Part shown: piece after piece, positions 1 through 6,393 of the stretch
Layout: each line of letters begins with the position of its first letter
Position numbering within the stretch: the first letter of the stretch is position 1
IMG/VR virus record: IMGVR_UViG_3300018063_000034
Coordinates: 1-32,115 of that record
Origin: a virus
Strand: one strand, 5' to 3'
Length of the DNA stretch: 32,115 bases
Translations under genes and position numbers: made by a program
The notes under the pieces: generated by a model
Databases searched by the model: none
Told to the model about the DNA's origin: nothing
Seen by the model: the letters and a program-made list of their open reading frames with translations, nothing else

Positions 1-273
1 CTTGCCAAGGAGCTTTCAGAGGCCGAAGGCAAGGAAGTCCGACCGCAGATCGTCTACGGCTACATTCGCAACGGTGGACTCCAGGCCTACTCGAAGGGCG
101 GAGAGGGTCGCTACATCATCCGTTCCGAGTTCGAGGCCTGGGTGCAGGAGAAGGCCCAGAAGAAGGCTGAGCGCGAGGCCAAGGCTGCGGAGAAGGCAGC
201 CAAGGCTGCGGAGAAGGCAGCCAAGGGCGAGGCCGCAGGTGCCGAAGAGGGTACCGAAGAGTACGCCGGCTAA
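1..273 (+). CDS. HTH DNA-binding protein with Lys/Ala-rich tail (5' partial)
   Basis: An open frame runs from the first base to a TAA at 271-273, so the N-terminus lies outside the window. The visible 90 residues begin with an excisionase/MerR-like segment (VRPQIVYGYIRNGG, then a basic turn and RYIIRSEFEAWVQEK), which resembles HTH_17-type domains where a helix-turn-helix is followed by a short strand and helix. The second half is a Lys/Ala/Glu helix with two copies of a seven-residue unit, like histone-H1-type tails that contact DNA without sequence specificity. A terminator-like hairpin follows 18 bases later. A DNA-binding role is inferred; the target is unknown. Confidence 0.6.
   Translation, partial: LAKELSEAEGKEVRPQIVYGYIRNGGLQAYSKGGEGRYIIRSEFEAWVQEKAQKKAEREAKAAEKAAKAAEKAAKGEAAGAEEGTEEYAG
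181..222. repeat. Tandem 21-bp direct repeat coding for a Lys/Ala helix
   Basis: Two perfect adjacent copies of a 21-base unit (181-201 and 202-222), each starting AAGGCTGCGG, lie inside the partial HTH gene. Each encodes K-A-A-E-K-A-A. Slippage could change the length of this tail. Confidence 0.9.
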
Positions 274-291
274 CATCCGATCGACAACATC

Positions 292-325
292 GCGAGCAGG
301 GGGCTTCGGCTCCCTGCCTCGCTTT
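292..325 (+). terminator. Hairpin with TTCG loop, probable terminator
   Basis: GCGAG and CAGGGGGC pair with GCTCCCTG and CTCGC around a TTCG tetraloop, with one bulged C, followed by only three Ts. It lies 18 bases after the stop of the HTH gene. A very similar TTCG hairpin follows the RTX gene at 7519. Confidence 0.6.
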
Positions 326-540
326 GAGGACTGAACGATAGCCGCTACGAACGGTAAGGGCCGATCACCCGCCGTTCAGTCCTCAAAGGGAGGCCGGTTG
401 AGCGGACTTCCGAAAGGCAAAAGACCAACAGGTCTCGGCCCTTCTAGGGGAAGTTGCCGAGATCGGTCAGCCGAGTAGGTCGAGACAGGGTACCCGAGGG
501 TGGTTTCGGACAGCCGGTCTCCCACTACTTGAGGGCGGAG
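322..540 (+). ncRNA. Candidate structured RNA with 16-bp long-range stem
   Basis: No convincing gene lies between 274 and 546. Bases 322-337 (CTTTGAGGACTGAACG) are perfectly complementary to 373-388, enclosing 35 bases. Downstream are a 5-bp hairpin with an AACA loop (422-435), a two-part stem (434-439 with 456-461, and 441-444 with 450-453), and a GGGTACCC palindrome (488-495). The density of stems between two genes suggests a structured transcript or leader of the 547 gene. No known RNA family is recognised. The stretch could also be a protein-binding or replication site. Confidence 0.35.
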
Positions 541-546
541 GGTTAG

Positions 547-756
547 ATGGCAGAAACAACGGCGGCAGCACTTGCATTCTCTGCAGCACTTGCCGAGGCG
601 ATCAAGCTAGGCAATTCGCTTCAGCAGAACCCAGAACTAGCGGACGCATACGACGATGAGGCGATCGAAGTTGTCCAGAAAGGCAACGAGATCCACGTCG
701 ACATCGCCAACGGAGAACGTCAGTTCATCGTCACGGTTACAGAAGCTGTTCCGTAA
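547..756 (+). CDS. Small hypothetical protein (69 aa)
   Basis: ATG start with GGAGGG at 537-542. The 69-residue product begins with an Ala-rich helix, then an acidic segment and a short strand-rich end (IHVDIANGERQFIVTVTE). No family is recognised. The stop overlaps the start of the next small membrane-protein gene (TAATG), so the two are probably translated together. It lies between two hairpin-rich non-coding stretches. Confidence 0.6.
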   Translation: MAETTAAALAFSAALAEAIKLGNSLQQNPELADAYDDEAIEVVQKGNEIHVDIANGERQFIVTVTEAVP

Positions 757-854
757 TGTGGTGGATTCCGTTTGCTGTCGTTGGTGGGTTCATTGTCCTG
801 ATCTGGATAGTTGGACTCATCAACGGCAGCTGGGGTCCACGCAGTCGTCGGTGA
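756..854 (+). CDS. Tiny single-span membrane protein (32 aa)
   Basis: The ATG overlaps the previous stop (TAATG). The 32-residue product starts MWWIPFAVVGGFIVLIWIVG, one hydrophobic span of about 20 residues, and ends in a short basic tail (WGPRSRR). This fits a one-pass membrane peptide with its C-terminus inside. Translational coupling to the upstream gene supports reality. The stop codon lies inside the left arm of an 11-bp inverted repeat (849-859/897-907). Function unknown; small phage membrane peptides often act in lysis or exclusion, but nothing here decides that. Confidence 0.5.
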   Translation: MWWIPFAVVGGFIVLIWIVGLINGSWGPRSRR

Positions 855-1230
855 GGACGGATTAGTACTGCCGGCTCGAGTAACGGTGTGGAACGACGTC
901 CTCACCGGCACAACTTCATAGTGGCAACCTCTTGTTGGGCGAACGAAGATGTCCTGGGTGGAAGCGCGGGCAGCATCGTACGATATGCGTGCGCTCTGCG
1001 AGCCGTCTCAGCCATGTAGTGCACGTTGTCCGAGGGTAGCCGTTCCATAACGGGACGGTCCGAAGCGACGGAGACCTAGCAGCGCCGCTCTTGCCGGGAT
1101 CAGGGACGCCTGCTAACGCCGTGAGGCCCCGGAATGACGAATAGGCCATTCGTCAGGACTCGATGTGACAGCGGCCGGGGAACAGTGGGGTCCCCGGATC
1201 TTCGTTCCCCTAGCTGGGGGCTGCCGCCTC
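849..1230 (+). ncRNA. Hairpin-rich gene-free stretch, candidate structured RNA
   Basis: About 500 bases (855-1355) without a credible gene. Stems seen: 849-859 with 897-907 (11 bp, 37-base spacer); 1040-1046 with 1052-1058; 1059-1062 with 1069-1072; 1135-1142 with 1148-1155 (8 bp, 5-base loop); 1175-1181 with 1191-1197; 1207-1210 with 1216-1219. The run ends in a strong terminator at 1233-1270, as expected for an independent non-coding transcript. No promoter was identified at its 5' end and no known family is recognised. A replication origin or regulatory locus is the alternative. Confidence 0.35.
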
Positions 1231-1232
1231 CT

Positions 1233-1270
1233 AGAGAAGGGCCCCTCCTCCCCGAGGGCCCTTCTCTTTT
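1233..1270 (+). terminator. Strong Rho-independent terminator
   Basis: AGAGAAGGGCCC (1233-1244) pairs perfectly with 1256-1267 around an 11-base C-rich loop, and the stem runs into a TTTT tract (1267-1270). It isolates the upstream hairpin-rich stretch from the promoter at 1289. Confidence 0.85.
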
Positions 1271-1288
1271 GTTCCACAAAGACAACAG

Positions 1289-1317
1289 TTGCGATTTCCT
1301 AGAGGTTCCTATATAAT
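1289..1317 (+). promoter_or_regulatory. Sigma70-like promoter of the first rightward operon
   Basis: TTGCGA (1289-1294) and a perfect TATAAT (1312-1317) are separated by 17 bases. The expected start near 1324 gives a roughly 30-base leader containing AGGAGGA at 1346-1352 ahead of the ATG at 1356. It lies just after a strong terminator and ahead of a long co-directional gene run. The near-consensus sequence suggests recognition by the host housekeeping RNA polymerase, hence early expression (inference). Confidence 0.8.
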
Positions 1318-1355
1318 CAAGGTAACAAAGAGTACAATATTGTCTAGGAGGACAG

Positions 1356-1883
1356 ATGGATACGGCCCCTACCGATTCAAAGGCGCCTCCTGCAATCTGG
1401 CTCCATGTCCAGAAGGTGTACGACGCGATGGAGAGGACATCTACGACTCGAGTTCCCGAACTAGATGACGAAGACCCAGAGTTCGTTCGGGAGCAGGTCT
1501 ACGAAGGCTTCACCTCGCATCTGTTCCAGGAACTCGGCATCGCTGTCCCTAACTACGGACCGGTGCTAGACCTTCTTCGTGAGATGGGGTGCATCACACA
1601 GGAGCGGAGAGGTGGAGGACCGTCACCCAGCGTGTGGAGGCTGTGGAAGAAACCTACCCTCGCTGACTTCGAACTTGCACACAAGACGATGCCTCAGGCA
1701 CAGGTCAAGGTACGTAAGGAGCAGCACGAGGAGCAACGTATCCTTGACCTCACGAAGCAGCTCGGGGGCGTTGATGTGCCTAGAGCCCTTACGGATATCG
1801 TCAATCGTCTCCGCGTCCTAGAAGGCGAGTTCGCGGACCATAAGGAGAACCTGCATGCCCACACAGAGCCCCTCACCGACTGA
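1356..1883 (+). CDS. Winged-helix-like protein with C-terminal coiled coil
   Basis: First gene after the 1289 promoter, with AGGAGGA four bases before the ATG. The 175-residue protein has a helical N-terminal half (about 15-85) ending in CITQERRGGGPSPSVWRLWK, which looks like the recognition region and beta wing of a winged-helix domain. Residues about 100-165 form a charged helix with coiled-coil character (RKEQHEEQRILDLTKQLGG, RLRVLEGEFADHKENL). A DNA-binding regulator or early protein is plausible, but no named family is recognised. It overlaps the next gene by 29 bases. Confidence 0.7.
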   Translation: MDTAPTDSKAPPAIWLHVQKVYDAMERTSTTRVPELDDEDPEFVREQVYEGFTSHLFQELGIAVPNYGPVLDLLREMGCITQERRGGGPSPSVWRLWKKPTLADFELAHKTMPQAQVKVRKEQHEEQRILDLTKQLGGVDVPRALTDIVNRLRVLEGEFADHKENLHAHTEPLTD

Positions 1884-2133
1884 TACGTGGCACGAGTTTG
1901 TGCTCACGAAGATAGACCAGGGCAATGGCGTCTTCGCTCTGATCGATGAACTCCGTACAAGGTGGGATGCCACTACCGACAAGACGATCAAGGTCTGGGC
2001 TGTCAAGTCGGATACTGATGAGATGGGGTTCTACTACGTAATCGACTTCGGTAACGGGAAGCGGGTGTGTGCCTGTGACGGTTTCAGGTACGCTGACCAC
2101 TGCAAGCACACGGGCAGAGTTCCAGAAAAGTGA
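1855..2133 (+). CDS. SWIM zinc-finger protein
   Basis: A 92-residue protein whose C-terminal end carries C72-A-C74, then C83-K-H85, the CxC...CxH signature of the SWIM zinc-binding domain, preceded by the usual beta hairpin (FYYVIDFGNGKRVCAC). SWIM domains bind DNA or partner proteins and in bacteria often accompany SWI2/SNF2 ATPases. An SNF2 helicase lies four genes downstream in this operon, so the two may work together (inference). The start overlaps the upstream gene by 29 bases; the stop lies just before the AGGAGGTG of the next gene. Confidence 0.7.
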   Translation: MPTQSPSPTDTWHEFVLTKIDQGNGVFALIDELRTRWDATTDKTIKVWAVKSDTDEMGFYYVIDFGNGKRVCACDGFRYADHCKHTGRVPEK

Positions 2134-2147
2134 GAGGAGGTGACAAC

Positions 2148-2531
2148 ATGAGGTTCGACGAGGTTCCGCTCGACGAGATTCCTAACATGAAGGAGGCTCA
2201 CCGAGGTAGGGTGTCATACCCGATCCTCAAGTCCTTCTTGGAGACTGGGTACGTATGTGCCAAGCTCGATAGGACTGGAATGCAACAGTCGCTCCAGTCT
2301 CTGACGTCTTCACTTACGGCCTACATCAGGAATCACGACCTTCCTCTGAAGATGTTCATGCGAAAGGGGGAGATCTACCTGATGCGTCTCGATCTGAATC
2401 CTGATGGGACAGAGAACCCAGACTGGCAAGACGAGATGCGTCAGGCTCGTGAGGACCGAGACGTACGAGACATCAACCCAGAAGAGGTTGCGAGGCGCTT
2501 CACCGAGGAGAAGGACAAGGTTACCAAGTGA
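2148..2531 (+). CDS. Hypothetical protein (127 aa)
   Basis: The ATG at 2148 is chosen because AGGAGGTG sits at 2135-2142; a GTG at 2130 in the same frame has no comparable site. The protein opens with an acidic MRFDEVPLDEIPNMKE. It then has a helical region that may form a HTH-like or DNA-contact fold (YPILKSFLETGYVCAKLD, SLQSLTSSLTAYIRNHDLP), a short strand pair (MRKGEIYLMRLD) and a charged C-terminal helix. The DNA-contact idea is only an impression. Its stop overlaps the GTG of the DJ-1-like gene (GTGA). Confidence 0.65.
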   Translation: MRFDEVPLDEIPNMKEAHRGRVSYPILKSFLETGYVCAKLDRTGMQQSLQSLTSSLTAYIRNHDLPLKMFMRKGEIYLMRLDLNPDGTENPDWQDEMRQAREDRDVRDINPEEVARRFTEEKDKVTK

Positions 2532-3154
2532 GAGTCCTAGTGGTTTGTGCTCAGAGGTACAACGGACACGAACTTTGGACCGCTTTAGGTGTTATGCAAG
2601 AGCATGGTCTGGAGTTCGATGTTGTCTCAACCAAGTATCTCATCGAGGACGAAATCACTTTCCAAGCGAACAAGATCCAATATACACTTGATGACATCGA
2701 TCCCGAGAAGGTGAGGCAGTACGACGGACTGATGTTCGTATCAGGGAACATGAAGGACACCGAACTGTACTGGAAGCACCCGACGACACAACAGTACGTT
2801 CAAGAGGCCTTCGAAGCAGACATTCCTATCGCAGCAATCTGCTGTTCCGTCCCTACCATTAGGTCTGCAGCCGAAGGGAAGCGAGTCTCGTTCTTCCCAC
2901 TTGTTCGATCTAGGACTCTTCTTACGGAGGCAGGAGCGATACCGCAGTCAGTGTCAATCACCGTCGATGGCAAGCTCGTGACAGCCGAACATCAGATGTC
3001 ATCACAACGATGGGCCGAGTTCTTCTGTCGAGTGCTAGACGGAGAAGACGTCGACACGCAGCTTGTTGACTCAGGATTTGTTCCTGCGGGGAGGGCGCGT
3101 AGGCGTCTACCACCTGAGGTCGAACTCATGAAGCGAAAGGCCAATCTGGAATGA
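2528..3154 (+). CDS. DJ-1/PfpI-like (class I glutaminase-fold) protein
   Basis: 208 residues from a GTG that overlaps the upstream stop. The fold is a Rossmann-like DJ-1/PfpI type: MRVLVVCAQR first strand, YDGLMFVSGN, then the nucleophile elbow IAAICCSVPTIRSAA with Cys105, followed by GKRVSFFP, EAGA and ITVDGKLVTAEH, in the order typical of the family. In most members the nucleophile is followed by His (CHG); here it is a second Cys (106). DJ-1/PfpI proteins include proteases, deglycases and amidotransferase-like enzymes, so activity cannot be assigned. Its position between the SWIM and SNF2 genes is unusual. Confidence 0.65.
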   Translation: MRVLVVCAQRYNGHELWTALGVMQEHGLEFDVVSTKYLIEDEITFQANKIQYTLDDIDPEKVRQYDGLMFVSGNMKDTELYWKHPTTQQYVQEAFEADIPIAAICCSVPTIRSAAEGKRVSFFPLVRSRTLLTEAGAIPQSVSITVDGKLVTAEHQMSSQRWAEFFCRVLDGEDVDTQLVDSGFVPAGRARRRLPPEVELMKRKANLE

Positions 3155-3528
3155 GGATCAACTTCTCGAACGTCAAAGACAGTCCCGTCATCAATGGTCC
3201 TCCGCGTTGGAAGATCAACTCTACCTACGACATGTTCAACCAGAACCACTACTGGCATGGCGAGGCGGGTTGGTATGCGATCTCCCAGATGCAGGACCAC
3301 CACAGGCTCAACGTCTGTCGGTTCCTACAGGCTCGAGCTGGGGAGATCCAGATGATGTACATCTTCTCGATGCCCGATCCTGGTAACTTCCTACGAGGCG
3401 AACATGCCCTTGAAGAAGCCTACCGTCTGACAGAGCTCGAAGGCGAAGAGACGATGGCCATGAAGCCTCGTGAGTGGCTTCACCAGACTCCCCTGTTCCG
3501 TCGCATGAGCCTGGGGATACCACTTTGA
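3151..3528 (+). CDS. Hypothetical protein (125 aa)
   Basis: Starts with an ATGA overlap on the DJ-1-like gene. The protein is rich in aromatic residues, Met and His (NSTYDMFNQNHYWHGEAGWY, QMQDHHRLNV) with a mixed strand/helix appearance and a basic C-terminus. No family is recognised. It ends inside the start region of the SNF2 helicase gene, so it belongs to the same transcript. Confidence 0.65.
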   Translation: MRINFSNVKDSPVINGPPRWKINSTYDMFNQNHYWHGEAGWYAISQMQDHHRLNVCRFLQARAGEIQMMYIFSMPDPGNFLRGEHALEEAYRLTELEGEETMAMKPREWLHQTPLFRRMSLGIPL

Positions 3529-4886
3529 TACAGACCGAAACAGATCTTGTCACACTCTATCCGTATCAGCAAGAGGCAGTCGAGCGGATGATTGCCTCCG
3601 ATTCCTTCTTGCTTGCGGACGAGATGGGACTGGGAAAGACCGTCAGTAGCCTGTGGGAGATTCGGGAACGAGGTCGCACGCAAGGCGTCGACACCGTTCT
3701 TGTTGTCTGTCCCAAGTCAGTCATCTCGGTCTGGCAAGACCACATCGCCTGGCTTCTTCCGAAGGCACAGGTCTACGCCTCCGCACAGGAAATGCTACGT
3801 AGTCCTGCCGAGGGTCACATCAAGTTCGTGGTGACGAACTACGAGCAAGTCCGAATAAACAATGGTGCGTACATGAAGATGTGGTGGGACTACATCATTG
3901 CTGACGAGGCACACTACCTGAAGAACCGTAAGGCCTTGAGGACACGGGCCACGAAGCGGTTGCGTGCTAAGTACAAGCGTGCCCTTTCGGGAACACCGAT
4001 GGTGAATAGGCCAGACGAACTCTGGAGTATCTTGAACTGGCTCTACCCATCTAAGTTCAAGTCCTACTGGAGGTACTTCGAGTACTTCGTTAGGTATGTT
4101 CAACTCGTTGGGCCTCACGGATCGTACAAGAAGATTGTCGGTCCGAAGAACACTAGTGAACTGAAGGAGATCCTGGAACCGTTCATGCTGAGGAGGTTGA
4201 AGCGGGATGTCCTCAAGGAGTTACCGGAGAAGTACTACACTCACCTCAAGGTCCAGATGTCTCCGCAGCAGAGACGCGCTTACGAGGAGATGCGGAAAGA
4301 GTCCCTCGCCTGGGTGGGAGATCATGAAGACGAACCAGTACCTGCACCAATGGTTGTCGCCCGCCTCACAAGACTTCGTCAATTCGCTGCGGCGTATGCA
4401 TTTCGAGATGACGAGGGTAACATGCGGATGGCAGAACCATCCTGCAAGCTCAACGCTCTTATGGAGCTTCTGGAGGACACTGAAGAGCCCATCGTAGTGT
4501 ACAGTCAGTTCAAGCAGATGATCAAGATGGCGGAGGTGCGACTTGCAAAAGCCAAGATCCCATACGTATCGCTTACCGGGGACACTCCTAACACGGAACG
4601 AGGTCCTCTGGTCGAAACCTTTCAGAGTGGGAAGGCACGAGTTTTCCTGGGGACGACTAAGGCCGGCGGCGTGGGAATCACCCTCCACAGGGCCTCGACG
4701 GTCGTCTTTTTGGATAGGTCATGGTCTCCGGCTGATAACCTCCAGGCAGAAGACAGACTTCATCGTATTGGTCAAAAGAACGCCGTCCAAGTCATCATCA
4801 TCCAAAGCGACGCACAAGTCGACCAGGACGTAGAGAAGAAGCTAGACCTGAAGTGGTCTTGGATTCGAACCATCCTAGGAGGCTAG
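3525..4886 (+). CDS. SNF2-family DNA helicase/translocase
   Basis: A superfamily 2 ATPase that translocates on duplex DNA. With the start used here (TTG overlapping the upstream stop, GGGG eight bases before) it has 453 residues. Visible motifs: Q-like LYPYQQEAVERM, Walker A DEMGLGKT (about 33-40), DEAH (127-130), SGTP (155-158), MLRRLKRDV, IVVYSQFKQM, TKAGGVGITL and the arginine-finger DRLHRIGQ (410-417). A GTG at 3474 is an alternative start adding 17 residues. Phage SNF2 proteins may aid replication, recombination or displacement of host proteins from DNA. The SWIM protein earlier in the operon is a candidate partner. Confidence 0.9.
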   Translation: MIQTETDLVTLYPYQQEAVERMIASDSFLLADEMGLGKTVSSLWEIRERGRTQGVDTVLVVCPKSVISVWQDHIAWLLPKAQVYASAQEMLRSPAEGHIKFVVTNYEQVRINNGAYMKMWWDYIIADEAHYLKNRKALRTRATKRLRAKYKRALSGTPMVNRPDELWSILNWLYPSKFKSYWRYFEYFVRYVQLVGPHGSYKKIVGPKNTSELKEILEPFMLRRLKRDVLKELPEKYYTHLKVQMSPQQRRAYEEMRKESLAWVGDHEDEPVPAPMVVARLTRLRQFAAAYAFRDDEGNMRMAEPSCKLNALMELLEDTEEPIVVYSQFKQMIKMAEVRLAKAKIPYVSLTGDTPNTERGPLVETFQSGKARVFLGTTKAGGVGITLHRASTVVFLDRSWSPADNLQAEDRLHRIGQKNAVQVIIIQSDAQVDQDVEKKLDLKWSWIRTILGG

Positions 4887-5399
4887 ATGGACGAGGAGCG
4901 TGTGAAAGAGATTCGGTTCAAGGCGTCTAGCTACTCATGGAAACACGGCGGCAGTGATCTCGTAAGGTACATCTTCGAACTCCTAGACGAACGAACCGAA
5001 CTCCATAAGGAGAACGAGAGGCTGCGGGGTGAACACAGAGAGGCCCTGCAACGGATGGACTCTTGGCGTATGGAGGCCGAGGCCGAGAAAGAGTGGCGTG
5101 GCCGTCTCCAGGAGGAGAACGAGGGGCTGCGGAAGGAACTGAATCGCATCACGCGTGTCCCGTCTCCGCACGTAACGGTCTACACGACCCGCATCGCTGA
5201 GTTGGAGGACGAGGACGAGAGGCTGCGGGAGGATCTGCTGCTGTCGCAGCAGATTCTTCTCGGCGTGGTGGGGCGACTGCCGGAGTCGAACGTGGAGGGC
5301 ACGTGGCAGTACGAAGCGCAGCAGGCGGCGTTGGACATGACTGACCGGATCGAAGCTCACAACGTCAACGCCCTCAAGCGCATCGAGGAGGCTAGATGA
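4887..5399 (+). CDS. Coiled-coil protein (170 aa)
   Basis: Starts directly after the helicase stop with AGGAGG eight bases upstream of the ATG. The sequence is dominated by heptad-like charged helices with an internally repeated phrase: ENERLRGE, ENEGLRKE and EDERLRED, each roughly 40-50 residues apart. This suggests an extended dimeric rod. No catalytic motif is visible. The GAGGCTAGATG start context recurs at the next gene, which also encodes a coiled coil, hinting at local duplication. Function unknown. Confidence 0.7.
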   Translation: MDEERVKEIRFKASSYSWKHGGSDLVRYIFELLDERTELHKENERLRGEHREALQRMDSWRMEAEAEKEWRGRLQEENEGLRKELNRITRVPSPHVTVYTTRIAELEDEDERLREDLLLSQQILLGVVGRLPESNVEGTWQYEAQQAALDMTDRIEAHNVNALKRIEEAR

Positions 5400-5671
5400 A
5401 CGATATCGAGAAGGAAGTGGAACGTCTACAGGCTGTGATCAAAGCTGAGTACGAACGTAATCAGACGCTTGAGGGAACAGTTCTTACCCTGAGGAAGGCT
5501 GCAAGTGATGAGGCCTACTTCCGTGCTGAGGCTGAACTGAAGCTACGCCGCATCGAGCAGGCTGTGCGGAAGCATGTGGGCAAGTGTTTGGACCCTGACG
5601 CCATGTGGCTAGAGAACGCACTAGGCGATCCGGTTCCGTTGGTTGATCCAGACGAGGGAGACGCGTACTAA
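5396..5671 (+). CDS. Coiled-coil protein (91 aa)
   Basis: ATGA overlap with the previous coiled-coil gene and the same GGAGGCTAG upstream context. The first 60 residues form an amphipathic charged helix (IEKEVERLQAVIKAEYERNQ); the end is acidic and proline-bearing. It may be a shortened relative or partner of the 4887 protein. Function unknown. Confidence 0.65.
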   Translation: MNDIEKEVERLQAVIKAEYERNQTLEGTVLTLRKAASDEAYFRAEAELKLRRIEQAVRKHVGKCLDPDAMWLENALGDPVPLVDPDEGDAY

Positions 5672-5883
5672 TGGCAGGAGTTATTGAACACGAACGCCCT
5701 CCAAGGTGTTCAGCTTCAGGAGCAGACGTGGACCCGATGACTGTCTCAGTTACAAAGACTAGGGGCTATTGGGCCAACTGTCCTGAGTGCGGAAAGACTC
5801 TCTGGCTGAACAAGCAGGCCGCGCCCGACGGAGTCTCTTTGGACTTCACCTTCCCTGAGCACATTGGCAGACAGGGAACTTGA
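5671..5883 (+). CDS. Zinc-ribbon-like small protein (70 aa)
   Basis: Starts at a TAATG overlap. It contains a CPECGK knuckle (C37, C40) with Cys13 earlier (PPRCSASGADV), consistent with a small zinc-binding unit, though only three cysteines are visible. Last gene of the first operon; its TGA overlaps the -35 of the 5880 promoter. Role unknown; many actinophages carry such small zinc-finger proteins. Confidence 0.6.
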   Translation: MAGVIEHERPPRCSASGADVDPMTVSVTKTRGYWANCPECGKTLWLNKQAAPDGVSLDFTFPEHIGRQGT

Positions 5884-5908
5884 GTTTGCCAATGGGATGC
5901 TATAGAAT
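5880..5908 (+). promoter_or_regulatory. Phage-type promoter, copy 1 (CTATAGAATAG core)
   Basis: TTGAGT (5880-5885), 17-base spacer, TAGAAT (5903-5908) within CTATAGAATAG. The same 11-base core recurs at the 9142 and 23228 promoters, each between two co-directional genes. A transcript starting near 5915 would carry GGAAGGAGGT (5921-5930) ahead of the TTG at 5936. Confidence 0.75.
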
Positions 5909-5935
5909 AGTAAGAGACAGGGAAGGAGGTCGCCT

Positions 5936-6220
5936 TTGGAGCTCTTCTCACAAATACGTCGAGACGAACTACTCGACAAAGCCATCGGGTTCGGTAGGTT
6001 ACCTGTTAGGGAAATGGCCGACTTATTGAACATAGCGCCCCAGCTGCTCTACTACAGAATTCGAACGAAGAAGCTCACCAAGCGGGTCTGTAACTGCTGC
6101 GGAACGGAGGGATTCATCGACCTGAAGGAGGCATGTGGAGCGTTTCCAGCCCTTGCTGAAGCGGTACAGGAGGAGAAGGAAGCACTCGGCCTCGACATGG
6201 ACCCCGAAGAGACACAATGA
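5936..6220 (+). CDS. Small HTH-like protein with Cys pair (94 aa)
   Basis: The TTG start is supported by GGAAGGAGGT at 5921-5930. Residues about 8-50 read as a helix-turn-helix (LLDKAIGFGRLPVREMADLL, then NIAPQLLYYRIRTKKLTKR), followed by a CNCCG metal-site-like motif and an acidic helical tail. It is the first gene behind a phage-type promoter, which suits a regulator of the accessory block. The HTH assignment is by eye. Confidence 0.65.
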   Translation: MELFSQIRRDELLDKAIGFGRLPVREMADLLNIAPQLLYYRIRTKKLTKRVCNCCGTEGFIDLKEACGAFPALAEAVQEEKEALGLDMDPEETQ

Positions 6221-6242
6221 CCAACTACTCACGGACACGGGG

Positions 6243-6380
6243 ATGCTTTGCCGTGAGTGCGGGAAGTGGAGGAGGTGGTCGGACCTTGAGATAGAGTTCG
6301 AAGTATACGGGCTAGGCTTCAAGCGCATCTGGTGGTGCGCGTTCTGCGGCAACATGCTGCGAGAAGACATGGTACCATGA
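6243..6380 (+). CDS. Mini zinc-ribbon protein (45 aa)
   Basis: ATG at 6243, just after the previous stop. The 45-residue product has two CxxC knuckles, C3-R-E-C6 and C32-A-F-C35, separated by a strand-rich stretch, the compact arrangement of a rubredoxin/zinc ribbon. Frame choice is supported by the knuckles; the same frame is open further upstream but overlaps the preceding gene and lacks a good ribosome site. Function unknown. Confidence 0.5.
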   Translation: MLCRECGKWRRWSDLEIEFEVYGLGFKRIWWCAFCGNMLREDMVP

Positions 6381-6393
6381 GCAAGGAGGAAGC

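Noticed and set aside
16-276. Leucine-rich 86-residue open frame on the minus strand
   Set aside because: It is the complement of the Lys/Ala-rich tail of the HTH gene; the composition is a mirror effect and the plus frame makes better protein.
488-495. GGGTACCC palindrome as an operator
   Set aside because: An 8-bp palindrome is weak evidence alone and it lies inside the candidate structured RNA.
855-1232. Possible tRNA genes in the structured region
   Set aside because: No cloverleaf with an anticodon arm and TTCGA-type T loop could be assembled.
916-1316. Three open frames (916-1149 minus, 1100-1285 minus, 1134-1316 plus) in the gene-free stretch
   Set aside because: Each runs through hairpins or the terminator stem, has low-complexity Arg/Pro/Ser composition and lacks a convincing ribosome site.
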